DNA from: Thiotrichaceae bacterium
Lineage (GTDB): Bacteria; Pseudomonadota; Gammaproteobacteria; Thiotrichales; Thiotrichaceae
Reading direction: 5' to 3'
DNA: 38,645 nt
Assembly: GCA_027083815.1 (NCBI GenBank)
Contig: JALWMR010000175.1
Location: 1-38,645 of the forward strand
A program made the translations under genes and the position numbers. Numbering within the stretch: position 1 is the first letter of the stretch; each line of letters opens with the position of its first letter. Positions 25,926 through 33,634 of the stretch are shown here, piece after piece. Under the pieces are notes generated by a model. That model worked only from the letters and a program-made list of their open reading frames with translations, was not told the DNA's origin and did not search any database.

Positions 25926-26600
25926 CTACTTGCTTGAACAATGCACAATATTTTTATACTTGCCCTCAACCCAGAATTTCCCTTTGGCACAGCTTGCTTT
26001 ATATCCATTCCACCTTAGGTACTGATCGTATTTTTTATCTTTTCTATAAGCTCTGTTTCCTTGTTGTTTTTGATAACCAGTGATATCCAGCAAAAAACCG
26101 TCCTTACCATTTCCTCCTGGGTTGCGGATACAGGAATATTTTCCAAACTTATGATTTAGTTTGTAACCAGGACTGCAACTTGCGACCTTGCGACCGTTTC
26201 TCATACCCCAAATAACAAACCCCTTTCCTTTTTTGGAACTGACACAGTAGTATTTTCCAGATTTGTGGTTCAGCTTATAGCCTGGCTTGCATCGCGCTAC
26301 CTTGCGACCATTTTTCATATCCCAAATTACATAGCCATTCCCCTTATGCCCTTGCTGCATTCTTCGCATGGAGTTTTGCTGGCTATGCGGCTTCATAAAC
26401 TTGTTTTTTTCACAGTAGGCAACCCGCTTGTACCACTTCACTTTATATCCTGGTTTACAAACAGGCTTTCTTTTGCCATGACTCGAATAGGGTGCCATAT
26501 AGCGATCAACCGTATGGCTTCCTGCTTGTGCAATGTTGACTGAGCTAGCACCTGACAGGGTTAACAGGCCTGCGCCTAAAATTAGTTTTAAATGTTTCAT
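25926..26600 (-). CDS. Secreted basic protein with cysteine-pair repeats
   Basis: 224 aa with a signal peptide (MKHLKLILGAGLLTLSGASS, cleavage after AQA). Family not recognised. The mature part has repeated modules bounded by two cysteines: CKPGYKVKWYKRVAYC, CKPGYKLNHKSGKYYC and CSPGYKLNHKFGKYSC (14 residues between Cys each), then a C-terminal CAKGKFWVEGKYKNIVHC variant (16 between). Modules 2 and 3 are preceded by near-identical G-[YF]-V-I-W-x-M-[KR]-N-G-R-K-V-A, a recent tandem duplication visible in the DNA. Very rich in Lys, Gly and Tyr. Four disulfide loops in a cationic periplasmic or extracellular protein are likely. Confidence 0.7.
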   Translation of the reverse strand: MKHLKLILGAGLLTLSGASSVNIAQAGSHTVDRYMAPYSSHGKRKPVCKPGYKVKWYKRVAYCEKNKFMKPHSQQNSMRRMQQGHKGNGYVIWDMKNGRKVARCKPGYKLNHKSGKYYCVSSKKGKGFVIWGMRNGRKVASCSPGYKLNHKFGKYSCIRNPGGNGKDGFLLDITGYQKQQGNRAYRKDKKYDQYLRWNGYKASCAKGKFWVEGKYKNIVHCSSK

Positions 26601-26802
26601 TCCTTCTACCTCTACTTTTGTATGTTATTTTAAAAAAATCCAGCCCTCGCAAGCTGGATAAACATTTGGAAAGTTTTTAACGCTTTAACAAAGTATCGGA
26701 AATAAAAAGAAACAGGTCTATAGTATTTTCATACTAGTAAGTAACGCCTAGTTCTCTTAACATAAGCAAGATATAAGCAAGCAATTATTTAAGGAAAGAG
26801 TT

Positions 26803-27138
26803 ATGCCACTAATCAGTATAGAAACAAATCAAATATTGGATGATGAGTCTGTGTTAAAGGAAATATCAGCAGAAGTAGCCAAAATTATAGAGAAGCCTGA
26901 AGCTTATGTAATGCTGAAATTCACCCACAACCCAAACATGCTCTTTGCGGGTAATGCCCTGCCATTAGCGCATATTAAGTTAAAAAGCTTAGGTCTGCCC
27001 GAGGATAATACGGCTGAAATATCAAATGACGTCTGCCTGTTAATCGAAAAGTACTTTAATGTACCGCCAGAGCGTAACTATATTGAGTTTGCTAATCCGG
27101 AGCGCCATATGTGGGGATGGAATTGTAAAACATTTTAA
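26803..27138 (+). CDS. MIF-like tautomerase (phenylpyruvate tautomerase-related)
   Basis: 111 aa, the size of macrophage migration inhibitory factor. The catalytic proline follows the initiator Met (MPLISIETN). KPEAYVMLKF and the C-terminal RNYIEFANPERHMWGWN with TF resemble MIF (KPPQYIAV, RVYINYYD, VGWNNSTF). Members tautomerise keto acids; the biological substrate in bacteria is usually unknown. AAGGAAAGAG precedes the ATG. It stands alone, convergent with rsmI. Confidence 0.85.
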   Translation: MPLISIETNQILDDESVLKEISAEVAKIIEKPEAYVMLKFTHNPNMLFAGNALPLAHIKLKSLGLPEDNTAEISNDVCLLIEKYFNVPPERNYIEFANPERHMWGWNCKTF

Positions 27139-27145
27139 CGCTGTA

Positions 27146-28027
27146 TTAGGGTTGGTTTTTTAAAGCCATTGCTTGCCGATACAATTCATTTTTCTTTTTA
27201 CCCGTTATTTTAGCGGCAATCCCTGCTGCTTGCTTAACGGGCAGTTCCTCCAGAAGCGTTACTAGCAACTCATCGCTGGAACAATTTACGGCATCAGAAT
27301 TCTCTTCCACAGGAGCACCTTCCACAATTAGCACAAATTCTCCTTTCTGATGCATCGGATCAGCGCTGATCCACGCTTGTAAATCAAGCAGTGTGCCACG
27401 AAATATCTGTTCATACATTTTGGTCAGTTCACGCGCTAAAACAACCTTTCTGTTCTCACCAAAAATCTCCAGCATGGCACTTATAGTTGGGATAATACGA
27501 TGACTCGACTCATAATAAACTTGGGTTCGATTTTCCTTCTTGTTTTGCGTTAATGCCTTGTTTCGCCCTATTGTTTTGGCAGGTAGAAAACCTTCAAATG
27601 TAAAACGGTCAGTAGGCAAACCGGCAACCGATAAGGCCACAATAATTGCACTTGCCCCTGGAATCGGAACAATCTTATATCCTTCCCCCCCTAAAATACT
27701 CACTAAATGATACCCCGGATCACTAATTAACGGCGTACCCGCATCACTGACCAAAGCGATGTTTTCACCCCTATCAAGCCAGCCCCTTAGTTGGTCGGTT
27801 TTGTGCTGTTCATTATGATCATGAATCGCCTTTAAATTAGCTTGTATACCGAAATGAGTAAGTAATTTTCGGGTATTGCGGGTATCCTCAGCACAAACCT
27901 TATCAACTTGTTGCAAGGTATCTAAGGCACGCTGAGTAATATCCCCCAAATTACCAATGGGTGTGGCGACTATATAGAGCGTACCAACTGATCTGGGGTG
28001 CTTCGTTTCTGTATTTTTTAAGGTCAT
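27146..28027 (-). CDS. rsmI: 16S rRNA (cytidine1402-2'-O)-methyltransferase
   Basis: SAM-dependent enzyme that 2'-O-methylates C1402 in the ribosomal decoding centre. The tetrapyrrole-methylase fold motifs are clear: LYIVATPIGNLGDIT, CAEDTRNTRKLL and LVSDAGTPLISDPGYHL. Length is 293 aa against 286 in E. coli. It is divergent from the lpoA-like gene, the same arrangement as E. coli yraL/yraM. Confidence 0.95.
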   Translation of the reverse strand: MTLKNTETKHPRSVGTLYIVATPIGNLGDITQRALDTLQQVDKVCAEDTRNTRKLLTHFGIQANLKAIHDHNEQHKTDQLRGWLDRGENIALVSDAGTPLISDPGYHLVSILGGEGYKIVPIPGASAIIVALSVAGLPTDRFTFEGFLPAKTIGRNKALTQNKKENRTQVYYESSHRIIPTISAMLEIFGENRKVVLARELTKMYEQIFRGTLLDLQAWISADPMHQKGEFVLIVEGAPVEENSDAVNCSSDELLVTLLEELPVKQAAGIAAKITGKKKNELYRQAMALKNQP

Positions 28028-28071
28028 TAGGCTATATTTAGTCTGTGCAATAATTAAACAATTGGCTTATT

Positions 28072-28926
28072 ATGAAATGTAATCTTTATCGTCTTTCCGT
28101 TCTCTTTCTTCCTGCATTATTCAGCGTAGGCTGTTCAACGATTCCCGATATTGTACCCCAAATACCTTTACCCATTTTAAATAAACCATCAGCTCCCATT
28201 GGTAAAGATATAGAACAGGCCAATGATTTCCTCGCTGCCGGAAAGCAACACGATGCCGCCAGCGCCTATTTTGCAGCCGCAAATCATTACCCTTCTCCAC
28301 AACGGGAGCGCTTGATTTTACAAGCGGCGGAGTTGGCCGCTAATTTTAAAGACAATAATCTGGCGCAACGCTATCTTGACCCCATCAGTAGTTCCGCCAG
28401 TTTTAACAAGATGAGCAAAGAGAATCAGGCCAGATTCCGTCTTGTACAAGGTCAACTTGCGATTAATGATGGCAACCAGCGTGAAGCGCTTCGTATTTTT
28501 CCACAACGGGTTAGCGATTTACCCCCTGCTCTGGGAGACAAAATCTTAAAAGCACGCATGACAGCGGCACAGTCAAGCCGGGATAAACTGGCGCTTATTC
28601 AAGAATTGGTATTGCAAGAGCCACGGCTACAAAACAGAGATGCAATCGACCTGAATCACAAGCGTATATGGAACCTGATAAAACAAATGCCCTTGCAAAA
28701 TATCAAGGACGGTGCATCCCAAATAAATCACCCTATTCTTAAGCAGTGGCTAACACTGGGGGCTATGGCGCGAGAAGTACGCGCTAATGAAACTGATGAA
28801 AGCAGTTATCAAAGGGGCATTAAAGGCTGGATTAAGCTTAATCCGACGCATCCTGGCATTGTTGAGGCAAAAAAGCTCCTTAAAGAGAAGCCTACAGCGG
28901 TTGTAACACCTTATCGCGGCGGTTAA
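28072..28926 (+). CDS. lpoA: LpoA-like lipoprotein, N-terminal domain only
   Basis: 284 aa lipoprotein: signal peptide with CS after LFSVG (an atypical lipobox), then a helical TPR-like domain (DIEQANDFLAAGKQHDAASA, then PQRERLILQAAELA). In E. coli, LpoA is an outer-membrane activator of PBP1A of about 680 aa, with this N-terminal domain followed by a periplasmic-binding-like domain that contacts PBP1A. Here the protein stops after KPTAVVTPYRGG, and only 88 bp separate it from yraN, so the second domain is absent. The neighbours rsmI and yraN support orthology. Function may be altered or lost. Confidence 0.8.
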   Translation: MKCNLYRLSVLFLPALFSVGCSTIPDIVPQIPLPILNKPSAPIGKDIEQANDFLAAGKQHDAASAYFAAANHYPSPQRERLILQAAELAANFKDNNLAQRYLDPISSSASFNKMSKENQARFRLVQGQLAINDGNQREALRIFPQRVSDLPPALGDKILKARMTAAQSSRDKLALIQELVLQEPRLQNRDAIDLNHKRIWNLIKQMPLQNIKDGASQINHPILKQWLTLGAMAREVRANETDESSYQRGIKGWIKLNPTHPGIVEAKKLLKEKPTAVVTPYRGG

Positions 28927-28964
28927 GGCACCGAATGCACAAGAGGTTCCTTAAACAAATGATT

Positions 28965-29001
28965 AAAAAGTACACCCCCTACCTTTTTATGGCTTTTCTC
29001 C
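28965..29001 (+). repeat. Dispersed C-rich intergenic repeat, copy g
   Basis: AAAAAGTACACCCCCTACC then T5ATGGCTTTTCTCC. It ends 13 bp before the yraN ATG and fills the place where a ribosome site would be expected. Confidence 0.85.
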
Positions 29002-29014
29002 CAGCTTCGCTATC

Positions 29015-29413
29015 ATGAATGCTAAAAAGCAAGGTTTATTAAAAAAACTGACCCTAAAAAGAAAAACAGGGGATAAAGCAGAAGAAAAAGCCCTAAAATT
29101 CTTACAGAAAAAGGGCTTAAAGTTACTTGAAAAAAATTACGGCACCAGAGCAGGCGAAGTCGATTTGATTATGCGGGACAAATCGGGCGAAAACGACACC
29201 CTGGTTTTTATTGAAGTTCGTTATCGCAAAAATAAAAGCTTTGGTGGGGCCGCTGCAAGCGTTACCCCAAAAAAACAACAGCGGATTATCAAGGCCTCAC
29301 TTGCTTATCAACAACGCTATTCTCCACAGTCATCAATGCGCTTTGACGTGATTGCCATGGATGGTGAAGCGATGGATATCAACTGGATAATCAGTGCTTT
29401 TGATGGCTTTTAA
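29015..29413 (+). CDS. yraN: YraN family protein (UPF0102, nuclease-like)
   Basis: 132 aa. GDKAEEKALKFLQKKGLKLL, GTRAGEVDLIMRD and LVFIEVRYRK match the UPF0102 restriction-endonuclease-like fold, with the Glu/Asp and ExK-type positions (here ExR). The E. coli neighbour of lpoA; the biochemical role is not established. The N-terminus is unusually Lys-rich. No Shine-Dalgarno sequence before the ATG (CCCAGCTTCGCTATC). Confidence 0.88.
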   Translation: MNAKKQGLLKKLTLKRKTGDKAEEKALKFLQKKGLKLLEKNYGTRAGEVDLIMRDKSGENDTLVFIEVRYRKNKSFGGAAASVTPKKQQRIIKASLAYQQRYSPQSSMRFDVIAMDGEAMDINWIISAFDGF

Positions 29414-29419
29414 ACACCT

Positions 29420-29842
29420 CTATTGTGATGAAAAGGCTTTATTGATAATTAAATCAATTTCTTTTTCATAGCTTTTTTCCAACTCTGGAATATTTTCAAT
29501 CTTGTTACTTTTATCTGTAACGGGTGCAGTTACAGATATTTCTTTGGCACCCTCTTGAGACATTTGCTGAGGGGACTTCAGGGTTTTCAAGCTATCCAAT
29601 GAACGACTTGATGTGCTGGATTCTGATTCTGAAGGGCTAGTGATAATAATACCTTGTGGCGCATTTTGTAATGAGCCCTGTGTTACATCTTGTGATTCAT
29701 TCTGGCTTTTATATGTCATCCAATACAAAAACAATCCTATGATAATAAGTAAAATAATATAGACACGATGACGAATACGCCTTTTATGCATTTCCTCTTC
29801 CATAACCCCTGGAATATAACCGGTATGATAGTTAAAGCTCAT
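29420..29842 (-). CDS. Single-helix membrane hypothetical protein
   Basis: Family not recognised. From the ATG at 29842 (AGGA 7-8 nt upstream) it is 140 aa; the track's TTG start at 29896 has less support. A short cytoplasmic N-terminus with MEEEMHKRRIRHR is followed by one membrane helix (VYIILLIIIGLFLYWMTY). A Ser/Gln/Lys-rich, low-complexity outer region comes next (SPSESESSTSSRSLDSLKTL). Probably an inner-membrane protein with a disordered periplasmic tail. Convergent with yraN, divergent from argA. Confidence 0.6.
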   Translation of the reverse strand: MSFNYHTGYIPGVMEEEMHKRRIRHRVYIILLIIIGLFLYWMTYKSQNESQDVTQGSLQNAPQGIIITSPSESESSTSSRSLDSLKTLKSPQQMSQEGAKEISVTAPVTDKSNKIENIPELEKSYEKEIDLIINKAFSSQ

Positions 29843-30008
29843 CTTGCTATCCTGCTTACTGTTTCCTAAGACGCTTCCAATATAGATTTCAAGCAATTGA
29901 ATAACGAGTGCTTATTGATAAATCAGCAATATTTACGGATAGCTGGCTTAGATAGCGGCTTCATCATCCTGTTTTGACGTGTCTCATTAAGCAAGCGATA
30001 ATAGCCAC

Positions 30009-31301
30009 ATGAAACACAATAATCGTATCGACTTCTTTAGGGAAGCTGCCCCCTACATCCACCTGCACCGAGGAAAAACCTTTGTGATCGCCTTTGCGGG
30101 TGAGGTCATTGAAGATGACGCTTTTCAGCAGATCGTTCAGGATATTGCCATTTTATCTGCCTTAGGTGTGCAAATTGTATTAGTTCACGGCGCACGACCT
30201 CAAGTTGATAGTCACCTAAAAGCCATACAGCACCAGGTACAGGTTATTGATGATATGCGAGTTACTGACGATATTACCTTGCAAACCGCCAAAGAAACCA
30301 TAGGTGCATTGCGCGTTGAAATTGAGAATCAGCTTAGCCATGCACTCAGTACCCCGCCGGTTGTTAATGATACTCTGGGAGTACTCTCCGGCAATTTTAT
30401 TACCGCGCAACCGCTGGGCATTCATAACGGTGTTGATTTTCAACATACCGGAACGGTAAGAAAAACGAATGCCAGGCTCATTAAGCAGCTGATTGAAGCG
30501 GGCAATATTGTGCTTCTTTCATCACTGGGATTCTCGCCCTCTGGTGAGGCATTTAACTTGCGTTATGAAGATGTTGCCAGCTTTGTCGCCAAATCTTTAA
30601 AGGCCGACAAACTGATCTTTATCCACGCTGATGCTGCCACCCCGACCGCCGATATTGAATTTCAAAATATTGATGAATTCATTGAAACTCACCCCAAACA
30701 AAAACGTTTGCTCAAACATATCAAAAACGCCATGCAAAAAGGTGTGCAACGTGTTCACCTGATTAGCACAGAAACCAAAGATGGCTTATTTTTGGAGCTT
30801 TATACGCGTGATGGTATTGGTACCATGTTTAATGCCAGCCTCTATGAAACCATCCGCCAGGCAAGCATTGATGATGTCAGTGGCATAATTGAGCTGATTG
30901 AGCCATTGGAAGATCAGGGTGTTTTAATAAAACGTTCGCGTGAACAACTAGAACTTGAAGTTGAGCAGTTTAGCGTGATTGAACGTGATGGAAAAATAAT
31001 TGGCTGTGCTGCCCTGTATATTATACCTGACACCAGCATGGGAGAACTGGCTTGCCTGGCAGTACATCCTGACTATAAAGGCGGTGAACGCGGTGATCGC
31101 CTACTTAAACGCATTACACAACAGGCTATGGACAATCACCTTAGCCGTTTATTGGTCCTGACCACGAAATCAATCGACTGGTTTAAAGAAAGAGGCTTTA
31201 AACCGGGCGTACTGGATGATTTACCGGCACAAAAGAAGGCGCTTTATAACTTCCAACGTAATTCAAAGATATTATTAAAGCGTTTAGTGCTTAAAACATA
31301 G
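30009..31301 (+). CDS. argA: N-acetylglutamate synthase
   Basis: First enzyme of arginine biosynthesis, acetylating glutamate with acetyl-CoA. It has an amino-acid-kinase-like domain (about 20-285; FVIAFAGEVIED, IVLVHGARPQVD, IVLLSSLGFSPSGEAFN) that in this family binds arginine for feedback control. A GNAT acetyltransferase domain follows (about 290-430; GELACLAVHPDYKGGERGDRLL). Length is 430 aa against 443 in E. coli. No ARG-box-like operator was identified. Confidence 0.95.
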   Translation: MKHNNRIDFFREAAPYIHLHRGKTFVIAFAGEVIEDDAFQQIVQDIAILSALGVQIVLVHGARPQVDSHLKAIQHQVQVIDDMRVTDDITLQTAKETIGALRVEIENQLSHALSTPPVVNDTLGVLSGNFITAQPLGIHNGVDFQHTGTVRKTNARLIKQLIEAGNIVLLSSLGFSPSGEAFNLRYEDVASFVAKSLKADKLIFIHADAATPTADIEFQNIDEFIETHPKQKRLLKHIKNAMQKGVQRVHLISTETKDGLFLELYTRDGIGTMFNASLYETIRQASIDDVSGIIELIEPLEDQGVLIKRSREQLELEVEQFSVIERDGKIIGCAALYIIPDTSMGELACLAVHPDYKGGERGDRLLKRITQQAMDNHLSRLLVLTTKSIDWFKERGFKPGVLDDLPAQKKALYNFQRNSKILLKRLVLKT

Positions 31302-31314
31302 CAAAATAGCAATG

Positions 31315-31351
31315 AAAAAGTACACCCCCCACCTTTTTATGCATTTTCTCC
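31315..31351 (+). repeat. Dispersed C-rich intergenic repeat, copy h
   Basis: AAAAAGTACACCCCCCACC then T5ATGCATTTTCTCC. It ends 10 bp before the ATG of the phosphatase-like gene, where no ribosome site is present. Confidence 0.85.
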
Positions 31352-31361
31352 GAAACAAGCC

Positions 31362-31805
31362 ATGACTATAACAGACACCTCAAGGATCCTTAATTACATA
31401 AAGATTTCAGATCAAATCAGCACATCGGGGCAGCCCACACCGTTGCAGTTTCAGGATATTGCTGATGCTGGCTTTAGCACCGTTATTAATCTTGCCATGC
31501 CCGATTCGGATAATGCTCTTCCTGATGAAGGTGGCTTTGTTAGCGAACTTGGCATGAACTACTTTCATATTCCGGTTCCTTTTGATGCGCCGACACCAGA
31601 GCATTTACACCTGTTTTTAGCCCTTATGGAAATTCTTCAAAAAGAAAAAGTATGGGTTCACTGCGCCCTTAATATGCGCGTTTCTGCATTTATGAGACAT
31701 TATCAGGAACGTATTATGAAACGCCCTGCCAATGAACAGATCGCCATGCTAGCAGGCTGGCAACCGGATGAAATCTGGCAAAAATTTATTGAGATAAAGT
31801 ATTAG
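31362..31805 (+). CDS. Protein tyrosine phosphatase-like protein
   Basis: 147 aa with a phosphatase-loop motif VHCALNMRVSAF (HC-x4-R-x-S, one residue shorter than the classical HC-x5-R) and QISTSGQPTPLQFQDIADAG near the N-terminus. This resembles the small BLH/DUF442-related phosphatase family; the substrate is unknown. The stop codon is completed by MITE copy 4: AAG TAT TAG uses the element's first G, and the empty site reads AAG TAT TAA. It has no Shine-Dalgarno sequence and lies directly after repeat h. Confidence 0.8.
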   Translation: MTITDTSRILNYIKISDQISTSGQPTPLQFQDIADAGFSTVINLAMPDSDNALPDEGGFVSELGMNYFHIPVPFDAPTPEHLHLFLALMEILQKEKVWVHCALNMRVSAFMRHYQERIMKRPANEQIAMLAGWQPDEIWQKFIEIKY

Positions 31806-32027
31806 AGACCTTTGCATGACAGATAAGACGGATAAAAAATTGCTTAGCCGAGCAACGCGAGACAACAGCTTTAGCTGACCCGTTAGGGTGAGGCGTTGTT
31901 TGCCGAATAAATTTCCCTGATTATTCGTATATTTTCGGTCAGTAGCCCTGCTATTACCCTCAAATCTACAAAAAATCGGGAAGATCACGCTAATTTTTCT
32001 CTCGCCATGCTCTCATTCAAATATATC
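31805..32027 (-). mobile_element. MITE-like element, copy 4 (full length, 223 bp)
   Basis: Opposite orientation to copy 1 and exactly the same length. Left end GAGACCTTTGCATGACAGAT; the right end is decayed (CAAATATATC instead of CAAAGGTCTC). The 5-bp target duplication TATTA is present at 31800-31804 and 32028-32032. It is inserted within the stop codon of the phosphatase-like gene. The 79-aa ORF at 31749-31988 is not a gene. Confidence 0.88.
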
Positions 32028-32031
32028 TATT

Positions 32032-32063
32032 AAAAAAAACCTTTTCCCCAAAGTGGGGAAAAG
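32032..32063 (-). terminator. Rho-independent terminator of the sigma/anti-sigma operon
   Basis: 10-bp stem CTTTTCCCCA / TGGGGAAAAG with a 3-nt loop; T8 follows on the minus strand after one G. It lies 26 bp beyond the anti-sigma stop. Confidence 0.88.
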
Positions 32064-32088
32064 TTTGGGAGAGAAACTTAAGGAACTT

Positions 32089-32826
32089 CTAAATAGCGAT
32101 ATACTTCCACCCTTTCTTAAGGTGGTCGACTACAAATTGAACGGCCGATGGAGCTACTTCAACCTCATCGACTAATTTAACATCCTGCCCTTTCTTATGA
32201 AGCTCGTAGATTTGATTGTTACAGGCAACAAAGTGTAAGCTCTTGTAGAGACCACTCATGTTTCGTATCCGCTGGCGCACTTTATTGTCTGTATTGGTCC
32301 TAAGCAAATCAATACCCCCAGCGCTGGTTACAACATAAACCTGGGTGCCTGCCTGCTTATATTTGTTTAACAACTCTTCGGCTTTATCCAGAGTCTCATT
32401 AAACTTATCTTTGCCTGAACGACCCAGGTAGATAATCACCTTGTTTTCCGGATTTGGAACACTCGGTAGTGCGGTTGCTTGCTGATCTATGGCTGCAACC
32501 GAATGATTGCGATTATCAGAAGAAATAACATCCGAGCTAATATATCCGCCCAGGAAACCCAGGCCTGGCATCAATAAAAAGGCAGCAGCTGTCGTCTTTA
32601 AATGATAAGACTTGGCTTTAACATTTATTTTAGCCGTATTTTCATTATCAAGCGGGTAGGCAAGTTGCAGCAATTCTTTAACATAATGAATATCACAGGC
32701 CTCATTTCGTAGCGCATTATTCTCATCAAGCGTCTCCATGAGTGCTTTATGCTGTTGCTCATCCAGCTCGCCATCAATAAAAGCGTGCAAAATCTCCTTA
32801 TCATTGAAGTGTTTTTTAGAGTTCAT
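32089..32826 (-). CDS. Membrane anti-sigma factor with periplasmic DsrE-like domain
   Basis: 245 aa in three parts. Residues about 1-70 form an anti-sigma-like domain (ILHAFIDGELDEQQHKAL) without the HxxxCxxC zinc site. Residues 74-95 are one membrane helix (AAAFLLMPGLGFLGGYI). Residues about 127-245 form a DsrE-like domain (KVIIYLGRSGKDKFNETLDK, QVYVVTSAGGIDLLR) placed in the periplasm by the topology. Its HFVACNNQI (Cys202) and end (SAVQFVVDHLKKGWKYIAI) line up with KFTACMNTM and GVSRIMELQEQGYAYIRP of the secreted DsrE-like protein encoded next door. The start overlaps the sigma-factor stop (TAATG). Likely role: hold the ECF sigma factor at the membrane until the outer domain meets its signal. 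Confidence 0.82.
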   Translation of the reverse strand: MNSKKHFNDKEILHAFIDGELDEQQHKALMETLDENNALRNEACDIHYVKELLQLAYPLDNENTAKINVKAKSYHLKTTAAAFLLMPGLGFLGGYISSDVISSDNRNHSVAAIDQQATALPSVPNPENKVIIYLGRSGKDKFNETLDKAEELLNKYKQAGTQVYVVTSAGGIDLLRTNTDNKVRQRIRNMSGLYKSLHFVACNNQIYELHKKGQDVKLVDEVEVAPSAVQFVVDHLKKGWKYIAI

Positions 32827-33371
32827 TATTTTATCCTTCGTAAAGTTTGACGTTGCCGTATGTTTGAATGCTTTCTAATACTAATCAGCTTTTTCTTTAA
32901 GGATGCGCGCGCCCGACTTAAGCGGCTCATCACCGTACCAATTGGAATATCCAATATTTCTGCTACATTCAAATAGCTACAACCTTCCAGATCCACCAGG
33001 GTAATGACTTGTCGTTGAGACATCGGCAATTCCGAAACGGCATGCTGAACTCGTAATACCAGTTGTTCTTCCGATAAAATACTCTCGGGTGAATCTTCTT
33101 CCAGTGAATCTATATCATCCAAATCGGTCGTTGGTTTATATTTACGTAAATACTCCATCCAGTTATTGTGCAATATTCTAAAAAGCCAGGCATCCAGACT
33201 ATTAACATCTTTTAACTGATGATGTTTTTGTAGTGCTTTGCTAATACAATCCTGAACCAAATCATCAGCCAGCATAGCATCATGACACCATGAAACAGCC
33301 AGACGATATAATCGCTCCCGGCGTTGCTCTATCTGATTATCCAGCTTTTTAGATCGTATGAAACTCAGCAT
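32826..33371 (-). CDS. ECF-type RNA polymerase sigma factor
   Basis: 181 aa with region 2 (RLYRLAVSWCHDAMLADDLVQDC and LDAWLFRILHNNWMEYLRK) and region 4 (LPMSQRQVITLVDLEGCSYLNVAEILDIPIGTVMSRLSRA), and no regions 1 or 3, i.e. the ECF group. The basic C-terminal tail (IRKHSNIRQRQTLRRIK) is unusual. Translationally coupled to its anti-sigma factor. Divergent from the DsrE-like gene; targets may include its own operon, the dsrE-like gene and the exbB-tonB cluster, but I could not define a shared promoter motif by eye. Confidence 0.92.
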   Translation of the reverse strand: MLSFIRSKKLDNQIEQRRERLYRLAVSWCHDAMLADDLVQDCISKALQKHHQLKDVNSLDAWLFRILHNNWMEYLRKYKPTTDLDDIDSLEEDSPESILSEEQLVLRVQHAVSELPMSQRQVITLVDLEGCSYLNVAEILDIPIGTVMSRLSRARASLKKKLISIRKHSNIRQRQTLRRIK

Positions 33372-33526
33372 TTACGGTTCTCTTCTTATCAGGCTGTTAG
33401 GTCTTAGATACTTTGTTATACCTTAATGATGGAGTAAGGCATCTTTTATTCCCATTATATTTTAATTAAAGTGGAATATTACAGCCACTAGATACATCTG
33501 AAGAACGGGTATGATTTTTACCTATA

Positions 33527-33603
33527 GGAACCTTTGCACAAGAGGATGACGAGAGAAAAATTAGCGCATTTTTTATCCATCATATCTTTTGTGCAAAGAT
33601 CTC
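33527..33603 (+). mobile_element. MITE-like element, copy 5 (77-bp minimal form)
   Basis: Decayed left end GGAACCTTTGCACAAGAGGA and right end ATATCTTTTGTGCAAAGATCTC, which pair over about 20 bp to form almost one hairpin. No clear target duplication (CTATA / TAATA). It lies in the 263-bp region between the sigma factor and the dsrE-like gene, ending 31 bp before the latter, so it may be inside its leader or promoter. Confidence 0.82.
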
Positions 33604-33634
33604 TAATAATAAATAAACCACTAGGAGTTCGACT

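Noticed and set aside
28926-29015. Frameshifted remainder of LpoA
   Set aside because: Only 88 bp, mostly occupied by repeat g; no frame continues LpoA-like sequence.
32089-32826. Anti-sigma gene as a plain zinc-finger anti-sigma factor
   Set aside because: No HxxxCxxC motif, and about half of the protein is the outer DsrE-like domain.
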